DNA of 64,000 nucleotides from Plazaster borealis (GCA_021014325.1 CM037476.1:22294827-22358826), one strand, 5' to 3'. Positions 48,588 to 60,631 are shown, counted from the stretch's first letter. Notes: generated from the sequence alone by a model not told the origin. Numbers and translations are program-made.

Positions 48588-50285
48588 GTACTGTAGCCAC
48601 TACCGACTGAGCTATTAATTTAGGCGCGGCCGTAGCCACTACTGAAGCTATTAATTCAGGCACTACCGTAGCCACTACCGAAGCTATTAATTCAGGCACC
48701 ACCGTAGCCACTACCGAAGCTATTAATTCGGGCACTACCGTAGCCACTACCGAAGCTATTAATTCAGGCACTACCGTAGCCACTACCGAAGCTATTAATT
48801 CGGGCACTACCGTAGCCACTACCGAAGCTATTAATTCAGGCACTACCGTAGCTACTGCCGAAGCTATTAATTCGGGCGCTACCGTAGCCACTACCGAAGC
48901 TATTAATTCGGGCACTACCGTAGCCACTACCGAAGCTATTAATTCGGGCACTACCGTAGCCACTACCGAAGCTATTAATTCGGGCACTACCGTAGCCACT
49001 ACCGAAGCTATTAATTCAGGCACTACCGTAGCCACTACCGAAGCTATTAATTCAGGCACTACCGTAGCCACTACCGAAGCTATTAATTCGGGCACTACCG
49101 TAGCCACTACCGAAGCTATTAATTCAGGCACTACCGTAGCCACTACCGAAGCTATTAATTCAGGCACTACCGTAGCCACTACCGAATCTATTAATTCGGG
49201 CACTACCGTAGCCACTACCGAAGCTATTAATTCTGGCACTACCGTAGCCACTACCGAATCTATTAATTCAGGCACTACCGTAGCCACTACCGAAGCTATT
49301 AATTCGGGCACTACCGTAGCCACTACCGTAGCTATTAATTCAGGCACTACCGTAGCCACTACCGAAGCTATTAATTCAGGCACTACCGTAGCCACTACCG
49401 TAGCTGTTAATTCAGGCCCTACCGTAGCCACTACCGAAGCTATTAATTCGGGCACTACCGTAGCCACTACTGAAGCTATTAATTCAGGCACTACCGTAGC
49501 CACTACCGAAGCTATTAATTTGGGCACTACCGTAGCCACTACCGAAGCTATTAATTCGGGCATTACCGTAGCCACTACCGAATCTATTAATTCAGGCACT
49601 ACCGTAGCCACTACCGAAGCTATTAATTCGGGCACTACCGTAGCCACTACCGAATCTATTAATTCAGGCACTACCGTAGCCACTACCGAAGCTATTAATT
49701 CGGGCACTACCGTAGCCACCACCGAAGCTATTAATTCGGGCACTAACGTAGCCACTACCGAAGCTATTAATTCAGGCACTACCGTAGCCACTACCGAAGC
49801 TATTAATTCGGGCACTACCGTAGCCACTACCGAAGCTATTAACTCGGGCACTACCGTAGCCACTACCGTAGCTGTTAATTCAGGCCCTACCGTAGCCACT
49901 ACCGAAGCTATTAATTCGGGCACTACCGTAGCCACTACTGAAGCTATTAATTCAGGCACTACCGTAGCCACTACCGAAGCTATTAATTTGGGCACTACCG
50001 TAGCCACTACCGAATCTATTAATTCGGGCATTACCGTAGCCACTACCGAATCTATTAATTCAGGCACTACCGTAGCCACTACCGAAGCTATTAATTCGGG
50101 CACTACCGTAGCCACTACCGAATCTATTAATTCAGGCACTACCGTAGCCACTACCGAATCTATTAATTCAGGCACTACCGTAGCCACTACCGAAGCTATT
50201 AATTCGGGCACTACCGTAGCCACCACCGAAGCTATTAATTCAGGCACTACCGTAGCCACTACCGTAGCCACTACCGAATTAGTTC
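48588..50285. repeat. 36-bp satellite array, about 47 units, open on both strands
   Basis: Unit GGCACTACCGTAGCCACTAC then CGAAGCTATTAATTC(A/G). Units are 90-100% alike in the centre and decay at the left edge (48505-48600). Because 36 is divisible by three and no indels occur, the plus strand reads TTVATTEAINSG and the minus strand ELIASVVATVVP over hundreds of codons. No ATG occurs in a consensus unit on either strand. I see no splice site, signal peptide or flanking exon. I annotate it as non-coding satellite. Confidence 0.93.
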
Positions 50286-50304
50286 GGAAATGGACTGAGC
50301 GTGT

Positions 50305-50452
50305 AACAGAACCCAGAACACTTTTGGTGGTATTGTCCTGTTAAACCCAGTGTTCCTGGTTCACATAGCAAGCACCTTTGTTAACAGGTTTCCTCAGCCT
50401 TGCGAGCTACATGAGACATCCTTGGTTTCATTGGGAAATTTATACGAATAAT
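50305..50452 (+). mobile_element. 5'-truncated SINE at the right edge of the satellite
   Basis: ACAGAACCCAGAACACTT, AGTGTTCCTGGTT, AACAGGTTTCCTC and CATCCTTGGTTTC match the 3' half of the SINE at 29284-29654. Confidence 0.75.
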
Positions 50453-51079
50453 AACTTGGCAATATTAGTCGATTTTTTTTTATACTACGATAGTTTAGTT
50501 ATTAGTCAGTCGGTTAAATAATATGTGATTAATGTATGAGCGATTCATAGTAACAGAAAAGAATGCTAAGAAAATGAAATATACATTAAAACAATGCATT
50601 ATCTAAAAATTAATCATTCTGTTTGGCCAAACAATGACCATGAATATGCATCATATTTTTGAGGTCAGCGAATTATGAACGTACAACAAGTGAATTGTGA
50701 ACGTACAACAAGTCTAACAACAGAACCAGGTCCATTGTCTGACATTGGCAGACGATTTAGTGTTTGGTTGGGTATCCATGGAAACGCTGTCTGTAATTAT
50801 CGCCCGCCATTGTGTGATGTGAAGCGATCGATAATCTTTATTGCCGACCAATAATCTGATAGTAATTGTTCTGGCTATGGAGGTGGTCAATTTAAAAAAA
50901 ACTGGGTGAAGATGGCCGCTCCAATAAGCAATTTTTAGACTACGCAATTCTCGCAGGTTCTCTAACATTTGCCGAGAAACCTTGGCTCCTATACGGACAT
51001 TGCTGTCACGTGTAAAGACGAACTGTATAATGCCCACATGATAGAACAAGCTTTCCCAGATAAGCATAGTACCTTACAT
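50453..51079. other. Gene-free stretch
   Basis: One short direct repeat (GAACGTACAACAAGT twice at 50678-50714). The minus-strand frame 50714-51067 has no recognisable domain. Confidence 0.45.
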
Positions 51080-51340
51080 GTAATAAGATGGTCATGGTTG
51101 AGAACTTCCATTGAAATTTGTTTGTTATAAAATGCTATAGTTTTTGAAAAAATTAGTGTAAAACAATAATTTTTTGAGCTCGCGGGTCCAAACCCCTATG
51201 CTTGAAAACAGTGAACATTTTATGTTTTTCCCCCACTATTTTCCCGTGACTTCGATGACTGGTTGAGCTTAAACTTTCACAGGTTTTCTATTGTCATTTA
51301 TTATGTTGGGACTCATAATGCGGATACTGGACTCTTGCCA
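51080..51340. mobile_element. MITE fragment, family M5
   Basis: AAATGCTATAGTTTTTGA and CTTCGATGACTGGTTGAGCT match the interiors of 39886-40226 and 60632-60931. Clear terminal repeats are missing. Confidence 0.55.
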
Positions 51341-51446
51341 CTCCTTTTTTCACTCCAAAACGAGCCACATAGCTCTTTTTAGAGGTGGTGGGCACTCTTT
51401 GTAAGAGTGTTTTGTTATCAGTCGTTAAATAGTGTAAACAAATTTA

Positions 51447-51785
51447 ATAATAATAATGGCTTCTTCGCTCAAATCCGTCACTCAGTGACGCTCATGGCGC
51501 TCCAACATTATTACCCCTGATTACTGGGCCATTTAGTTCATTCCTGAAACCATTCAGCTCCCTTGGGAGTATACAGCCTGTGCTGCCAAATATGTAGTGC
51601 ACTAAGCTAAATCAATCACAAGAACCATCTCTGCCCTCACAGGTACCCATTTACCCCTGGGTGATGAGAAGCAATTATAGTTTAAGTGTCTTGCTCAAGG
51701 ACACAAGTATCATGACCGGGGTTCGAACCCACACCCTGATGACTCAGCCAGCAGAACTTGAGTCCGATGCCCTAAACCACTCTTT
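51447..51785 (-). mobile_element. SINE, minus strand
   Basis: Complement of B-box GGGGTTCGAACCCACAC at about 51718, then CTTGAGTCCGATGCCCTAA. The AATAATAATAA tail is at 51447-51457. Same family as 43750-44062. Confidence 0.8.
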
Positions 51786-51972
51786 GTTGAGTGAATTAAG
51801 ATCACTCTTTTTTCCCACCCCAAAAAGAGTTGTTTGCCATATGGCTCCATGAGAGATTGGAAGTTTCACCCTTTTTGAGTGTTTTTTTCTCACTCTTTTA
51901 CGTAAAGAGAGTAAAGTGTGATGTCACATGGTGGTATTGACAACTCATCTTAAGATGAATCTTATTACTTTG

Positions 51973-52552
51973 TGCCCGATTTCGTAGAGCTTCTTAAAAA
52001 GGGTCTGTATACGTTTGGTAATGACTCTGAAAATTAATGGCAATAAAAACTTACTTGGTAAGAAGTACAGCAGCTGCCCGCCTAATTTTCTTGCTATAAC
52101 CTGGGAAACACGCTTACGCTTAAAGGAACATTACAGAATTGGTTTTTGCTAACAAAACAGTTAAGCACTTTATATAATCCACCATATACATAAACTGAGA
52201 AACCTATAGAAGTTTGAGATCGATCGGCCATCTGGGTCACCAGAAAATAGTGAAAAAACCGATTACACATTTGCATGTGTTATAATGCATGAATAAAACG
52301 CTCATGAGCGATAAACTCCAATCGGAAATTAGTTTTATTTATTTCTCATCAAATATGGCATTTCAGACATAAATATTTCCAGGGATGTTTTCTACTATCA
52401 TCATCATTATACCGTGTAAGTTTTATGTAAATCTGTGATCTTAAAGAAAATTTTAATTACCAGTTCTGTAACGTTCCTTTAAGCAATTTTGTTCTGCTGT
52501 AGTGAGCACGAAAACTTTCTTACCGTTAAGCAGCGCAATGAAATTGGCCCCT
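51973..52552. mobile_element. M8 MITE interrupted by an M1 fragment and an M6 element
   Basis: The host termini CCCGATTTCGTAGAGCTTC (51978) and AGCAGCGCAATGAAATTGGCC (about 52530) are a diverged M8 pair. Between them lie a truncated M1 (51996-52076, TGTATACGTTTGGTAATGAC) and a complete-looking element at 52121-52483 with ends TTAAAGGAACATTACAGAATT and AGTTCTGTAACGTTCCTTTAA. Confidence 0.7.
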
Positions 52553-52699
52553 GACCTTTGACAATTACCACTGTTGTCCTTGTGCTTTAAACGATACGAG
52601 GCAAACCTTCCTTATTACACGCAAGACTTGTACAGAAGACTTGTACAGTCTAATGAAATGCTGATAGACAAACCATACCTCTCTATTGTATTTTGCAGC

Positions 52700-52985
52700 C
52701 TGCACAGTGACATAGCCATGTTCTAGGTTGCAGCCGCCAGCCGACATGTTGCCACTCCAAATATAATGACTTGACAGTCATTGTACGCTTGCCAATCCAA
52801 TGATAATGACTATGGACAGCCACTGGCTGACATGTTGCCACTCCAATGGAAATGAGTGGACAGCCAACGGCTGTCATGTTGCCACTCCAACGATAGTGAC
52901 TGGACAGTCACTGGCTGACATGTTGCCACTCCAATGCTATTGACTGGACAACCACTGGCTGACATGTTGCCATGTTGCCAGTCCA
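52700..52985. repeat. ~42-bp tandem repeat, about six copies
   Basis: GACATGTTGCCACTCCAA recurs with GACTGGACAGCCACTGGCT between. The last unit has a duplicated GTTGCCAT. Confidence 0.9.
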
Positions 52986-54475
52986 ATATTTGGGTACGAG
53001 CAAAGTTTCAAGACGAGTGAATCTATTTTCAATTTTTTATTCAAGGTTAAAGATTTAAAGATTTAAAAATGTATTCATCATTTATTTTAAACTTCTTTCG
53101 CCAGTTACACATTCACATAACAAAATTGATAAAAACGTTTACATATTAACATTGGAAATGTTCTTAAATAAAGCATTTACAAATCGTTTAACGTGAACAT
53201 ATCAACTTAAAAAAGAGAGAAAAATCATTAAAAACAAAATAAATAAATACAAAATCCCCATGCAAATATGTAACACGACACCGGTGACCGGTAATTTTGC
53301 GCTTGAAGATAATCATATCTTTGGTAATGACCCCGAACAAAAATTGTGCACCCGTTGATTAGAAATCAATACAAGTACGTCGACAAATCTCCAAAGATCG
53401 CATGTAGGCGAATTTCAGAGATGGTGTCCGTTTGTGAATACTGCGGCCAGAGGAGCGGATGGTACCCGCTGTCACCTCGCTGAATTTAATGTGGATGGAT
53501 TTATATTGACAGTGTTTTTTCCGTTTTCTCACAAGTCGACTCTGTATTCAGCTGAAACTGTCACAGGTGACTTTTATTGTAGCTTAACTGACAATATGGC
53601 CTTTAAATCAGCATTACGTTGACCCCGCCTTTCAGAGAACATTGCTGAGCGATACAGCACTCAAGGTTTAATGTGTATTTGAATTTGTACTCCTACTTGT
53701 TATAATTCATTTTCTTAATTTATTTTAATTTGTCCATACAATAGTGTACCTGCATGTTTAGTTTTTGACTAGTGTAATTTGTTCAGCGCTTTCATGCCTG
53801 TATGCTTAAACTGCTATATAAGTATTGGTATTATAAGTTTTAAAGATGATTTTTCGGCCGATTTATTTAGGGCTACGTGGCCATACAGGAATTCTTGGGG
53901 GCTTTAGTGTAAAAAATAATAGTAATAAAGAAATGTTACATAGCAGAGATATTCTTTGGATTTTGTATCTTTAAGACTTTGGGTAATTTTGATGCAACAG
54001 TTTTTAGCCTTGGCTGCGAAGACAAAACGTATCTTGAATAAACAACAAGAGGAGTTTTTTTTGTGTGAATAACCGACAAGGCTTTCGAGTCTTTTGTTCT
54101 GTGGATTGTTGCGGAATCGGTTTTGGAGCGTGGGTTAGTGTCACCACGGCAACCAATGGTGCTTAAAAATTGTCTGCTTCGGTTCAATAGTGCGACCTTG
54201 GTGACTGGAAATTCTGCGTGGTCTATTGCTGTTAAAAGCAGCGAGAAACCCCCCCCCCCCGATATCTTACACTCTACTGCACGGATTATGGTGGTTTTTT
54301 TGAAGTGAGTGTTCAATTCAAATGCAACAGGTTTCAAGATGGATAGTGAATTATTACTATTTCTTTTTGAAGAGTAAGTTTATGTACATCATTCGTTTTG
54401 GAAAGTATACACAAAACATTTAGCATATATTTGTAGAAATATATCAAAAAGTGATGATTCATCATTGGTTTGTAT
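52986..54475. other. Gene-free stretch with one dispersed repeat
   Basis: The segment 53325-53590 (ACCCCGAACAAAAATTGTGC, GTGAATACTGCGGCCAGAG) matches 56078-56400. No coding exon is recognised; a C-tract is at 54249-54260. Confidence 0.5.
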
Positions 54476-54477
54476 GG

Positions 54478-55070
54478 AAGAGTGCATTTATTCCAATTCT
54501 CTAGTTTGCCAAAAAATCCATCCCAAAACATAAAGGGTGGTACACCAATGTTTTTTGTCAAGAGTGCATTCCAGTCCTCTAGTTTTCACTGAAATAAATT
54601 TATTATAAAGGGGTGGTACATTGTTTTTGGAGGAGTAGGCCTACATTCATTCCAATCCTCTAGTTGTCAAAAAACATATCATAAAGGGAGGGTACATCAT
54701 TGGTTTTTGGAAGTGTACATTCATTCCAATCCTCTAGTTTTCAAGAAACATATCATAACGGGATGGTACAATGGTTTTCGGAAAAGTACATTAATTCCAA
54801 TCTTCTAGTTTTTATAAAACATATCATAAAGGGATGGTTCATCATTTTTGTATTTGGAAGAGTACATTCATTCCAATCCTCTAGTTTTCAAGAAACATAT
54901 CATAAAGGGATGGTTCATCATTTTTTGTATTTGGAAGAGTACATTCATTCCAATCCTCTAGTTTTCAAGAAACATATCATAGAGGAATGGTACATCATTT
55001 TTTGTATTTGGAAGAGTACATTAATTCCAAACCTCCAGTTTTCAAGAAACATCATAAAAGGATGGGACAA
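54478..55070. repeat. ~75-bp tandem repeat, about eight copies
   Basis: TTCATTCCAATCCTCTAGTTT followed by AAGAAACATATCATAAAGGG recurs at about 54490, 54567, 54648, 54722, 54791, 54868, 54945 and 55020. The plus strand is open in places (QETYHKGMVHHFLYLEEYIH), which follows from the repeat. Confidence 0.9.
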
Positions 55071-55253
55071 CGCAACATTAACGTTATTATGGAATAACGC
55101 ATTTTCCTTTCAACCAAATGGTTTTTACTTGATAACATTCAGCATGGTGTGTATACGTATTAACTTAACAACTAAATGTATATAATTACTGGGTTCCGAG
55201 TCCTGTATGAGCTTATGCTTTTTACCTGGATCCCTCGTATCATTTCTGTTATT

Positions 55254-55626
55254 CTTTAAAGGTACCGTACACAATTGGTAATGACTCAAAACAAATATTA
55301 AAAACTTACTTTGTAACAAGCAACGGAGAGCTGTTGATAGTATACAACATTGTAGGAAACGACTCCCTCTGAAGTAGCGCAGTTTTTGAGAAAGAGGTAA
55401 TTTCTCACTAAAATAATAAAAGACTTCTTGCAAGAAGCCTTTTATTCCTATCTGAAAGCACACAAATTTGTACAACAATGGTGTTTTTTCTCTCATCATT
55501 TTCTAGTAACTTCGATGACCAATTGAGCCCAACTGTTCACAGGCTTGTTATTTTATGCATATGTAAGGATACACCAAGTGAGAACACTGGTCTTTGACAA
55601 TTTCCAAACGTGTTCAGTGCCTTTAA
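55254..55626 (+). mobile_element. MITE-like element, family M2 (copy 3)
   Basis: Starts TTTAAAGGTACCGTACACA and ends GTGTTCAGTGCCTTTAAA. Central palindrome CTTCTTGCAAGAAG at about 55421-55434. Confidence 0.85.
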
Positions 55627-55666
55627 ATATGCATTGTTAATCTGTTCTTGAAAATATGATACAAAA

Positions 55667-55701
55667 TAAACCAAACCAAACCAAACCAAACCAAACCAAA
55701 A
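55667..55701. repeat. (CCAAA)n pentanucleotide repeat
   Basis: Six to seven perfect CCAAA units. Confidence 0.9.
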
Positions 55702-56077
55702 AGGCACATAGTATTAAAGGGTTGATATTATAATATTTGATTTTAAAGGAGTACTTTCTTTAATTTCAAGAAACACATCATGACTTTTTCTTTACGATTA
55801 GTCAATCAATAGGAAACAATAACGAACAGTTTTTACATCGATCTAATAAATAAAGAATAAACTGCAGCTTATTATAGTGTACGTCGTTAAATTAAAACAA
55901 AATTACAGGCCCTACTTAAAGACCCTACACGAGGTCGTTGCTTGCTAGCTTTAGATCAAGCGAGGACTGCAATATTCTTCCTTTCAGTTATAATTAGCTC
56001 GTTACCAATAATTAATTTAAAATAAATAAATAAATGAACAGCCATTTCATAAAATGAATCAAAACGTCATCCTTTTG

Positions 56078-56412
56078 CAGTGACACCGAACAAAAATTTG
56101 TGTAAATTCTATCCGAAAGTCTACTTGTTATAAAGTTGTAATGAAAGCATCCTGCGAAATTTCTCAGTCCGAAGTGCCCCTGTTGATAAGAAAACAATAA
56201 AAGTTTTGTAGACAAATTTGAATTGCCAAAACTCACCTCAAGGAGCGCGTTTTTGAGAATCAAAATTCCGTGGTGTTCATATGTGAATAATGCGGCCGGA
56301 GATCGGTTCGATGTCCTTGATACAAAAATACCATGAGAGGTTTTGTTTGGCTGTTTTCTCAAGAAGTAGACACTAGACTCTGCTGAAATGTTCTCAGGTG
56401 ACTAGGGGATTA
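56078..56412. repeat. Dispersed repeat related to 53325-53590
   Basis: GACACCGAACAAAAATTTGTG, TGTGAATAATGCGGCCGGAG and CTCAGGTGAC-type words are in the same order as in the other copy. Family not recognised. Confidence 0.6.
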
Positions 56413-56459
56413 AAACTGGGGTCCTAGAGGTGGAAGGCGAGGAAAAATATTACGACCTC
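56413..56459 (-). mobile_element. tRNA-like SINE head fragment
   Basis: GGGGTCCTAGAGGTGGAAGG then CGAGGAAA is the reverse complement of the head of the SINE at 10986. Confidence 0.65.
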
Positions 56460-56469
56460 CAACAAGAAA

Positions 56470-57730
56470 ATGGTGAAAAATACCATCACTGGTTTCAAAC
56501 ATCGGATTTCAGACTCTCTAGGTCAAAACGAATTGTTTTACTCAATTAGTAAAACTAATAGCTTCAAGCATTCTGTCAAAATATTCCTCATTGGCAAAAC
56601 TTTAAGAATGGAACCCGCCTTTAGTATGTCTCCAAACACCCTCGATTCCAGTTATTAAATGAAGGTTAATTCGGATCGCTCTCTCCCCATGCCAGCCCAG
56701 ACAAAGCTACACTGTATTGTATTGTTTTGTGATTTCGTCCTTGTTGTAAGTCCTTCTGTGTTTTTGTGTGTGTTTATGTAATTTGTTTCTAACATTACCC
56801 TGTATATGCCAATGGTTGAGTGGGGGTTGTCGGCCCAGTGTTCTTCATGTTCATCCCATGTATCCTTTTCACTGTTTTTCTTTTCGCTTTCTTCGAAAAG
56901 CATTCAACAAAATAAATTTAAAATTCCATTCATTTCTAGTCTTGCATGAATACACCCACTTTCCCATTGGCACCTACATAGGGTCATCGATACAAGCCCT
57001 ATGGGTTTCTAGATGACCCTCTGCTCAATATGTATTATTTTCTTCAAAGCCGTTGATTTATCACTTGTTGTTTACTTGAGTGGAAATTGATAAACAAACA
57101 AACAAATAGTTTAATACTTTTTTTATCAAGAACTATTTTTCTCAAAAACTGTAGCATTTCAAGCAAAAATATTTCAAGAGCACTTGATAATTAAAACTAA
57201 TTAATTTTATTTTCGATAATTTCCAATCTTGTACTTCTTCATAACTATATAGAGTAAAAATAACTATATTTATTCTTCTTAAGACATTCCATTCGCTGAA
57301 ATATTTTAACCTTTCAAGACAATATCCTTAACAATTAGGGGATATATTTTGTTTAGGCCAATCGGTGTCTTATTCCATTTGGTGACTGGCTGTCGAAAAT
57401 TGTCACTCGCTAAGGGGTCAAAAAGTCAGTATACCTTGAGTTCATCTTTTAAGCAGAAATAGGAAAAAGAGGTTCCCAGCTCGTCAATTTTTTTTATCAA
57501 AATGTAAATCTGAGGCTGCGAATATAAATGAACATTTCAATACAGGGTGGTTCAAAAAGAAGAAAAAAACAAATTTTGACAGCAATTTTTCACCTACTTG
57601 ATGAACATATTTCAAAAATGCAATTTAATGGCAATCAAATGTTGATCTTTTAATGGCACTAAAATGTTGATCTTTAAACGTTAGTGACGAAAAAATGATT
57701 GCAAATGCATATTTTGTCTCTGAGATAGTT
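56470..57730. other. Gene-free stretch
   Basis: A plus-strand frame at 56470-56655 (62 aa) and overlapping frames at 56655-57016 have no recognisable domain. The rest is AT-rich. Confidence 0.45.
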
Positions 57731-57735
57731 TAAAC

Positions 57736-57813
57736 ATAGATAGATAGATAGTGGATAATGGATAGTGGATAGTGGATAGTGGATAGTGGATAGTGGATAG
57801 ATAGATAGTGGTA
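57736..57813. repeat. GATA / GGATAGT simple tandem repeat
   Basis: TAGA units on both sides of about seven GGATAGT units. Confidence 0.95.
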
Positions 57814-57977
57814 AATCTGTTTTTCCATGGACGGCTTTATTCCACCCGCTTGACTGAGCACGTCCGGAGCATGATTCGAAGACAAAAACACTACAATTTA
57901 TACTATGATACTTACTTCATTTTCTAGTATATTATGACAAGTTGTTACCTTTCCATGATTCATGGGAATGTTTACTA

Positions 57978-58345
57978 ATAATTATACAGGATTGGTAGTG
58001 CTGACAAAATGCCATTAGTTGCAGACAGTGTTCATGTTTTGTGTGATAAACCCCATATACATGAATTACCAAACCTTTGATCGGCTTAATCCATTGTGTG
58101 AGTCGGGAAAAACAGTGAAAAACCATGCACAATTTTCAGCATGTAAACACATTGTCCTTAATTATGGTTGGTGTGGTTGTAACAACCGAAATCAGCTGTT
58201 GCGTTTTTTAAATTATCAGGTAGTTTTCTCGCTTGTGACTTCATTTCAAAGGGAAATATTTCAAAGAAAAATTGATCTAGTATATGAACTTCATAATCAG
58301 TAGGTTTTCAGACTCAAATCCTTATCAATACTCTATAATACCTGG
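57978..58345. mobile_element. MITE-like element, family M4 (copy 4)
   Basis: Starts AATTATACAGGATTGGTAG and ends ATCAATACTCTATAATACC. The interior matches 38903-39290. Confidence 0.8.
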
Positions 58346-58404
58346 CAAGTCAAATCGGGTGCAAATAGTCCTAAGCAATAAGGAATGATGCATTTTTAAA
58401 GGTC

Positions 58405-58614
58405 CACTGCAAAAACTAGGGTGTTAAAATTGACACCATGGGTGTTGTCACATATAGATCGAAAACAAAATATATTCACAATTTACACCACAGGGTGTTA
58501 AATTAACACTAATTTCTGCCAACACAATAACATCGGTGTTATTTTAACACACTGTGATAACTTTGATTCTCTCTTTGGTATCTATATGTGACAACACCCC
58601 AGTTTTTCGCAGTG
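58405..58614. mobile_element. Foldback MITE, family M7 (copy 2)
   Basis: CACTGCAAAAACTAGGGTG and CACCCCAGTTTTTCGCAGTG ends, with inner GGTGTTGTCACATATAGAT/ATCTATATGTGACAACACC pairing. Confidence 0.9.
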
Positions 58615-59150
58615 TAGAATAAAATTAAACATCGGCATAAACCAAAGGGTGGGAGAGAATTACGAAACCCCAGATTTTCATAAACTTACATCAGTCTGGA
58701 CAACAGTGATCACGGTGACTTCTATGCAATTAACATTTATGGTTGAAGAGTTATACTGCACTACATTATAATAATAATACAATAAATACAATAACATTAT
58801 TTTTCAAAAAGAAAGAAAGAAGAAGAAGAAGGGAAAACAATTCAAATCAGTTAAGTAATTAGGTTAAAATGCCTGTTGAATGTGGGTTTCCTTCTTGTTC
58901 CACCACCCTGTATATCAATGAAGTCACAGACGTCTTGTTTTGGTTCATTGAGAAATCATTTCGGAAACAAATTCATTCACATGTAAACTGACGACATTGA
59001 TAATGGCAAAATCCATCTGTAACAAAACCATACTAATGTATTTAACGCATATCTGTCGAAAACCCACAAAATGACACTAACAGAAAACAGCGACCGATAC
59101 CATGACAACGTAATACCATCTATTCACAATATGGCGCGCACGGATGGTGG
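58615..59150. other. Upstream region of the third alpha-tubulin-like gene
   Basis: AT-rich DNA with a GAA-rich tract at 58810-58832. No exon is recognised. Confidence 0.5.
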
Positions 59151-59357
59151 ACCAATCAGCGGTGAGCACAGGAAGTGAGCAGACGATAATTTTTCGTTAT
59201 ATAGAAACCATCTTCAGGTCGAGTAGCTACGCACATCGTCTATCGCCGTCATTACAAACGGACTGATAAAAAGAGTTTTCCCGCTCGACATCTGACAACA
59301 GCAACGCAGTTTTTTCTCTCTCAATTGATTCTGCAAACTTACAAGAAACAGTCCAAA
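59151..59357 (+). promoter_or_regulatory. Core promoter and 5' UTR of a third alpha-tubulin-like gene
   Basis: A CCAAT box (ACCAATCAGC) at 59151-59160 and a TATA box (TTATATAG) at 59197-59204 are spaced about 45 bp apart. This predicts a start near 59230 and a 5' UTR of about 125 nt ending GTCCAAA before the ATG. The last four bases before the ATG match those of gene A. Confidence 0.65.
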
Positions 59358-59360
59358 ATG
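59358..59360 (+). CDS. ATG-only first exon, probably of a third alpha-tubulin gene (partial)
   Basis: CCAAAATG is followed directly by the consensus donor GTAAGT at 59361. Gene A has the same layout (CAAAATG then GTGAGT), and two alpha-tubulin genes precede it in the same orientation. No exon 2 match to REC(I)S(I/V)HVGQAG is present in the remaining 4.6 kb, so the rest of the gene must lie beyond the window. In gene A intron 1 is 6.9 kb, so this is expected. Another gene type with an ATG-only exon is possible. Confidence 0.6.
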
Positions 59361-60631
59361 GTAAGTTGTGTTCTCTTGAGTTATTTGTTGGGAAGACTTG
59401 AAATGGGAATATTAATTTGTAGTAATATTATTTCACCGGCGGTAATTTAAAAGGGCAGCCAATAACCCGCATTTTTATCGTTCAATCTTGGAAATGGCGA
59501 CTACCAGCCGGAAGGCTGTGAAGATTATACTTGATTAAAATTTCGTTTCAGTCAATATTATTATTTTTTTATGACGGTAGGTTCTTTATACTTGTCGTGG
59601 ATGCTTGTACTCAGAGATTATGAAAAGAATCTAAGTAATTAAAGGACCATTCAGAATAGTCAATGTTAAACAATTTCGAAATTGTGGGTGGGTGGGTCAA
59701 AGGAAATAAATAAAAATCGAAATAACAAATTAGGCCTAGATACATATATATTAACAAATGAAAAAGAAGAAGACAAAATACCCAGCTGGCCAAGATCATC
59801 AATTTCATTCCTGATTAAACTACAAAGTTGTTTGTTTAAGCCAGGAAAAGCCGTTGAAAACTACTGATGTTAAATAACTTTGATCTAAAATATCTGCTTC
59901 ATTTGAGGCATTATTTTGTTCTTCAGTGTATAGATTATATTATGAAGCCATTCAATATTTAAAGATCGGACGGTGGGTGGGTCAAAACAATTTCGAATTC
60001 TGAATGGCCCCTAACATAAACCTATAGCTTGCCTCTGAAGCATCTACCAGTATGTGTTCAAGTAAACTTAGAATATACTCGGATTATGTTTTTATTAACA
60101 ATACTGAGATCCATGGGTTTTTTTCCGTTGGAGAGAAACCAAGGTCAGTGGAAATTGACCCTTTTTTTTTTACAGAGATACATATTTTAACATCAGAATA
60201 TCATTTTTTTTTTTACCATTTATTATAAATTTTTATATTGTTTTACTTAAAAACTGAATACAAATAAAATGCAACACTTAATATTTTTTTTTTTTAAAGA
60301 TGAAAAAATGAATAAAAAAGGCCACTGCTCATTCCATAAAAATAGTACAGAATAGATTTTCATGACCTGCTTGTTAATTAGAACCCGACTTCCTGGAACA
60401 ATAGGGCTTACATCAATTTGTTATATACATATTTTTTTTACCCAATCTTTATTCTTGCCCTTGGTTTTTTCTTTAGATGGGCTTGTAAGGGGAGGGGAAT
60501 TTTAAGTTTTTTCGTCGTTCAAGTTTGATTTCGTTTGTATTTGTCCGTTGAGACCGGTTGTTTTTATTGTTTCTTGTTGCCAAAGTATTTTTGATTTGCA
60601 CTAGTATCACGCAAATGAATTATTCCAAGTT
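59361..60631. other. Presumed intron 1 of the third gene; no exon seen
   Basis: AT-rich DNA with T-tracts at 60168-60177, 60204-60213 and 60282-60296. A short inverted pair is seen: GGACCATTCAGAAT near 59644 and ATTCTGAATGGCCCC near 59997, together with AATTTCGAAATTG/CAATTTCGAATTC. These may be ends of a ~370-bp element. Confidence 0.45.

Noticed and set aside
48583..50271. 562-residue open frame on the minus strand (and 274 residues on the plus strand)
   Set aside because: It is the direct result of a 36-bp satellite without indels. The consensus unit has no ATG and there are no exons or signals around it, so I list it as satellite DNA.
54700..55185. 161-residue plus-strand frame
   Set aside because: Most of it is the 75-bp tandem repeat, whose unit length varies and does not keep a frame.
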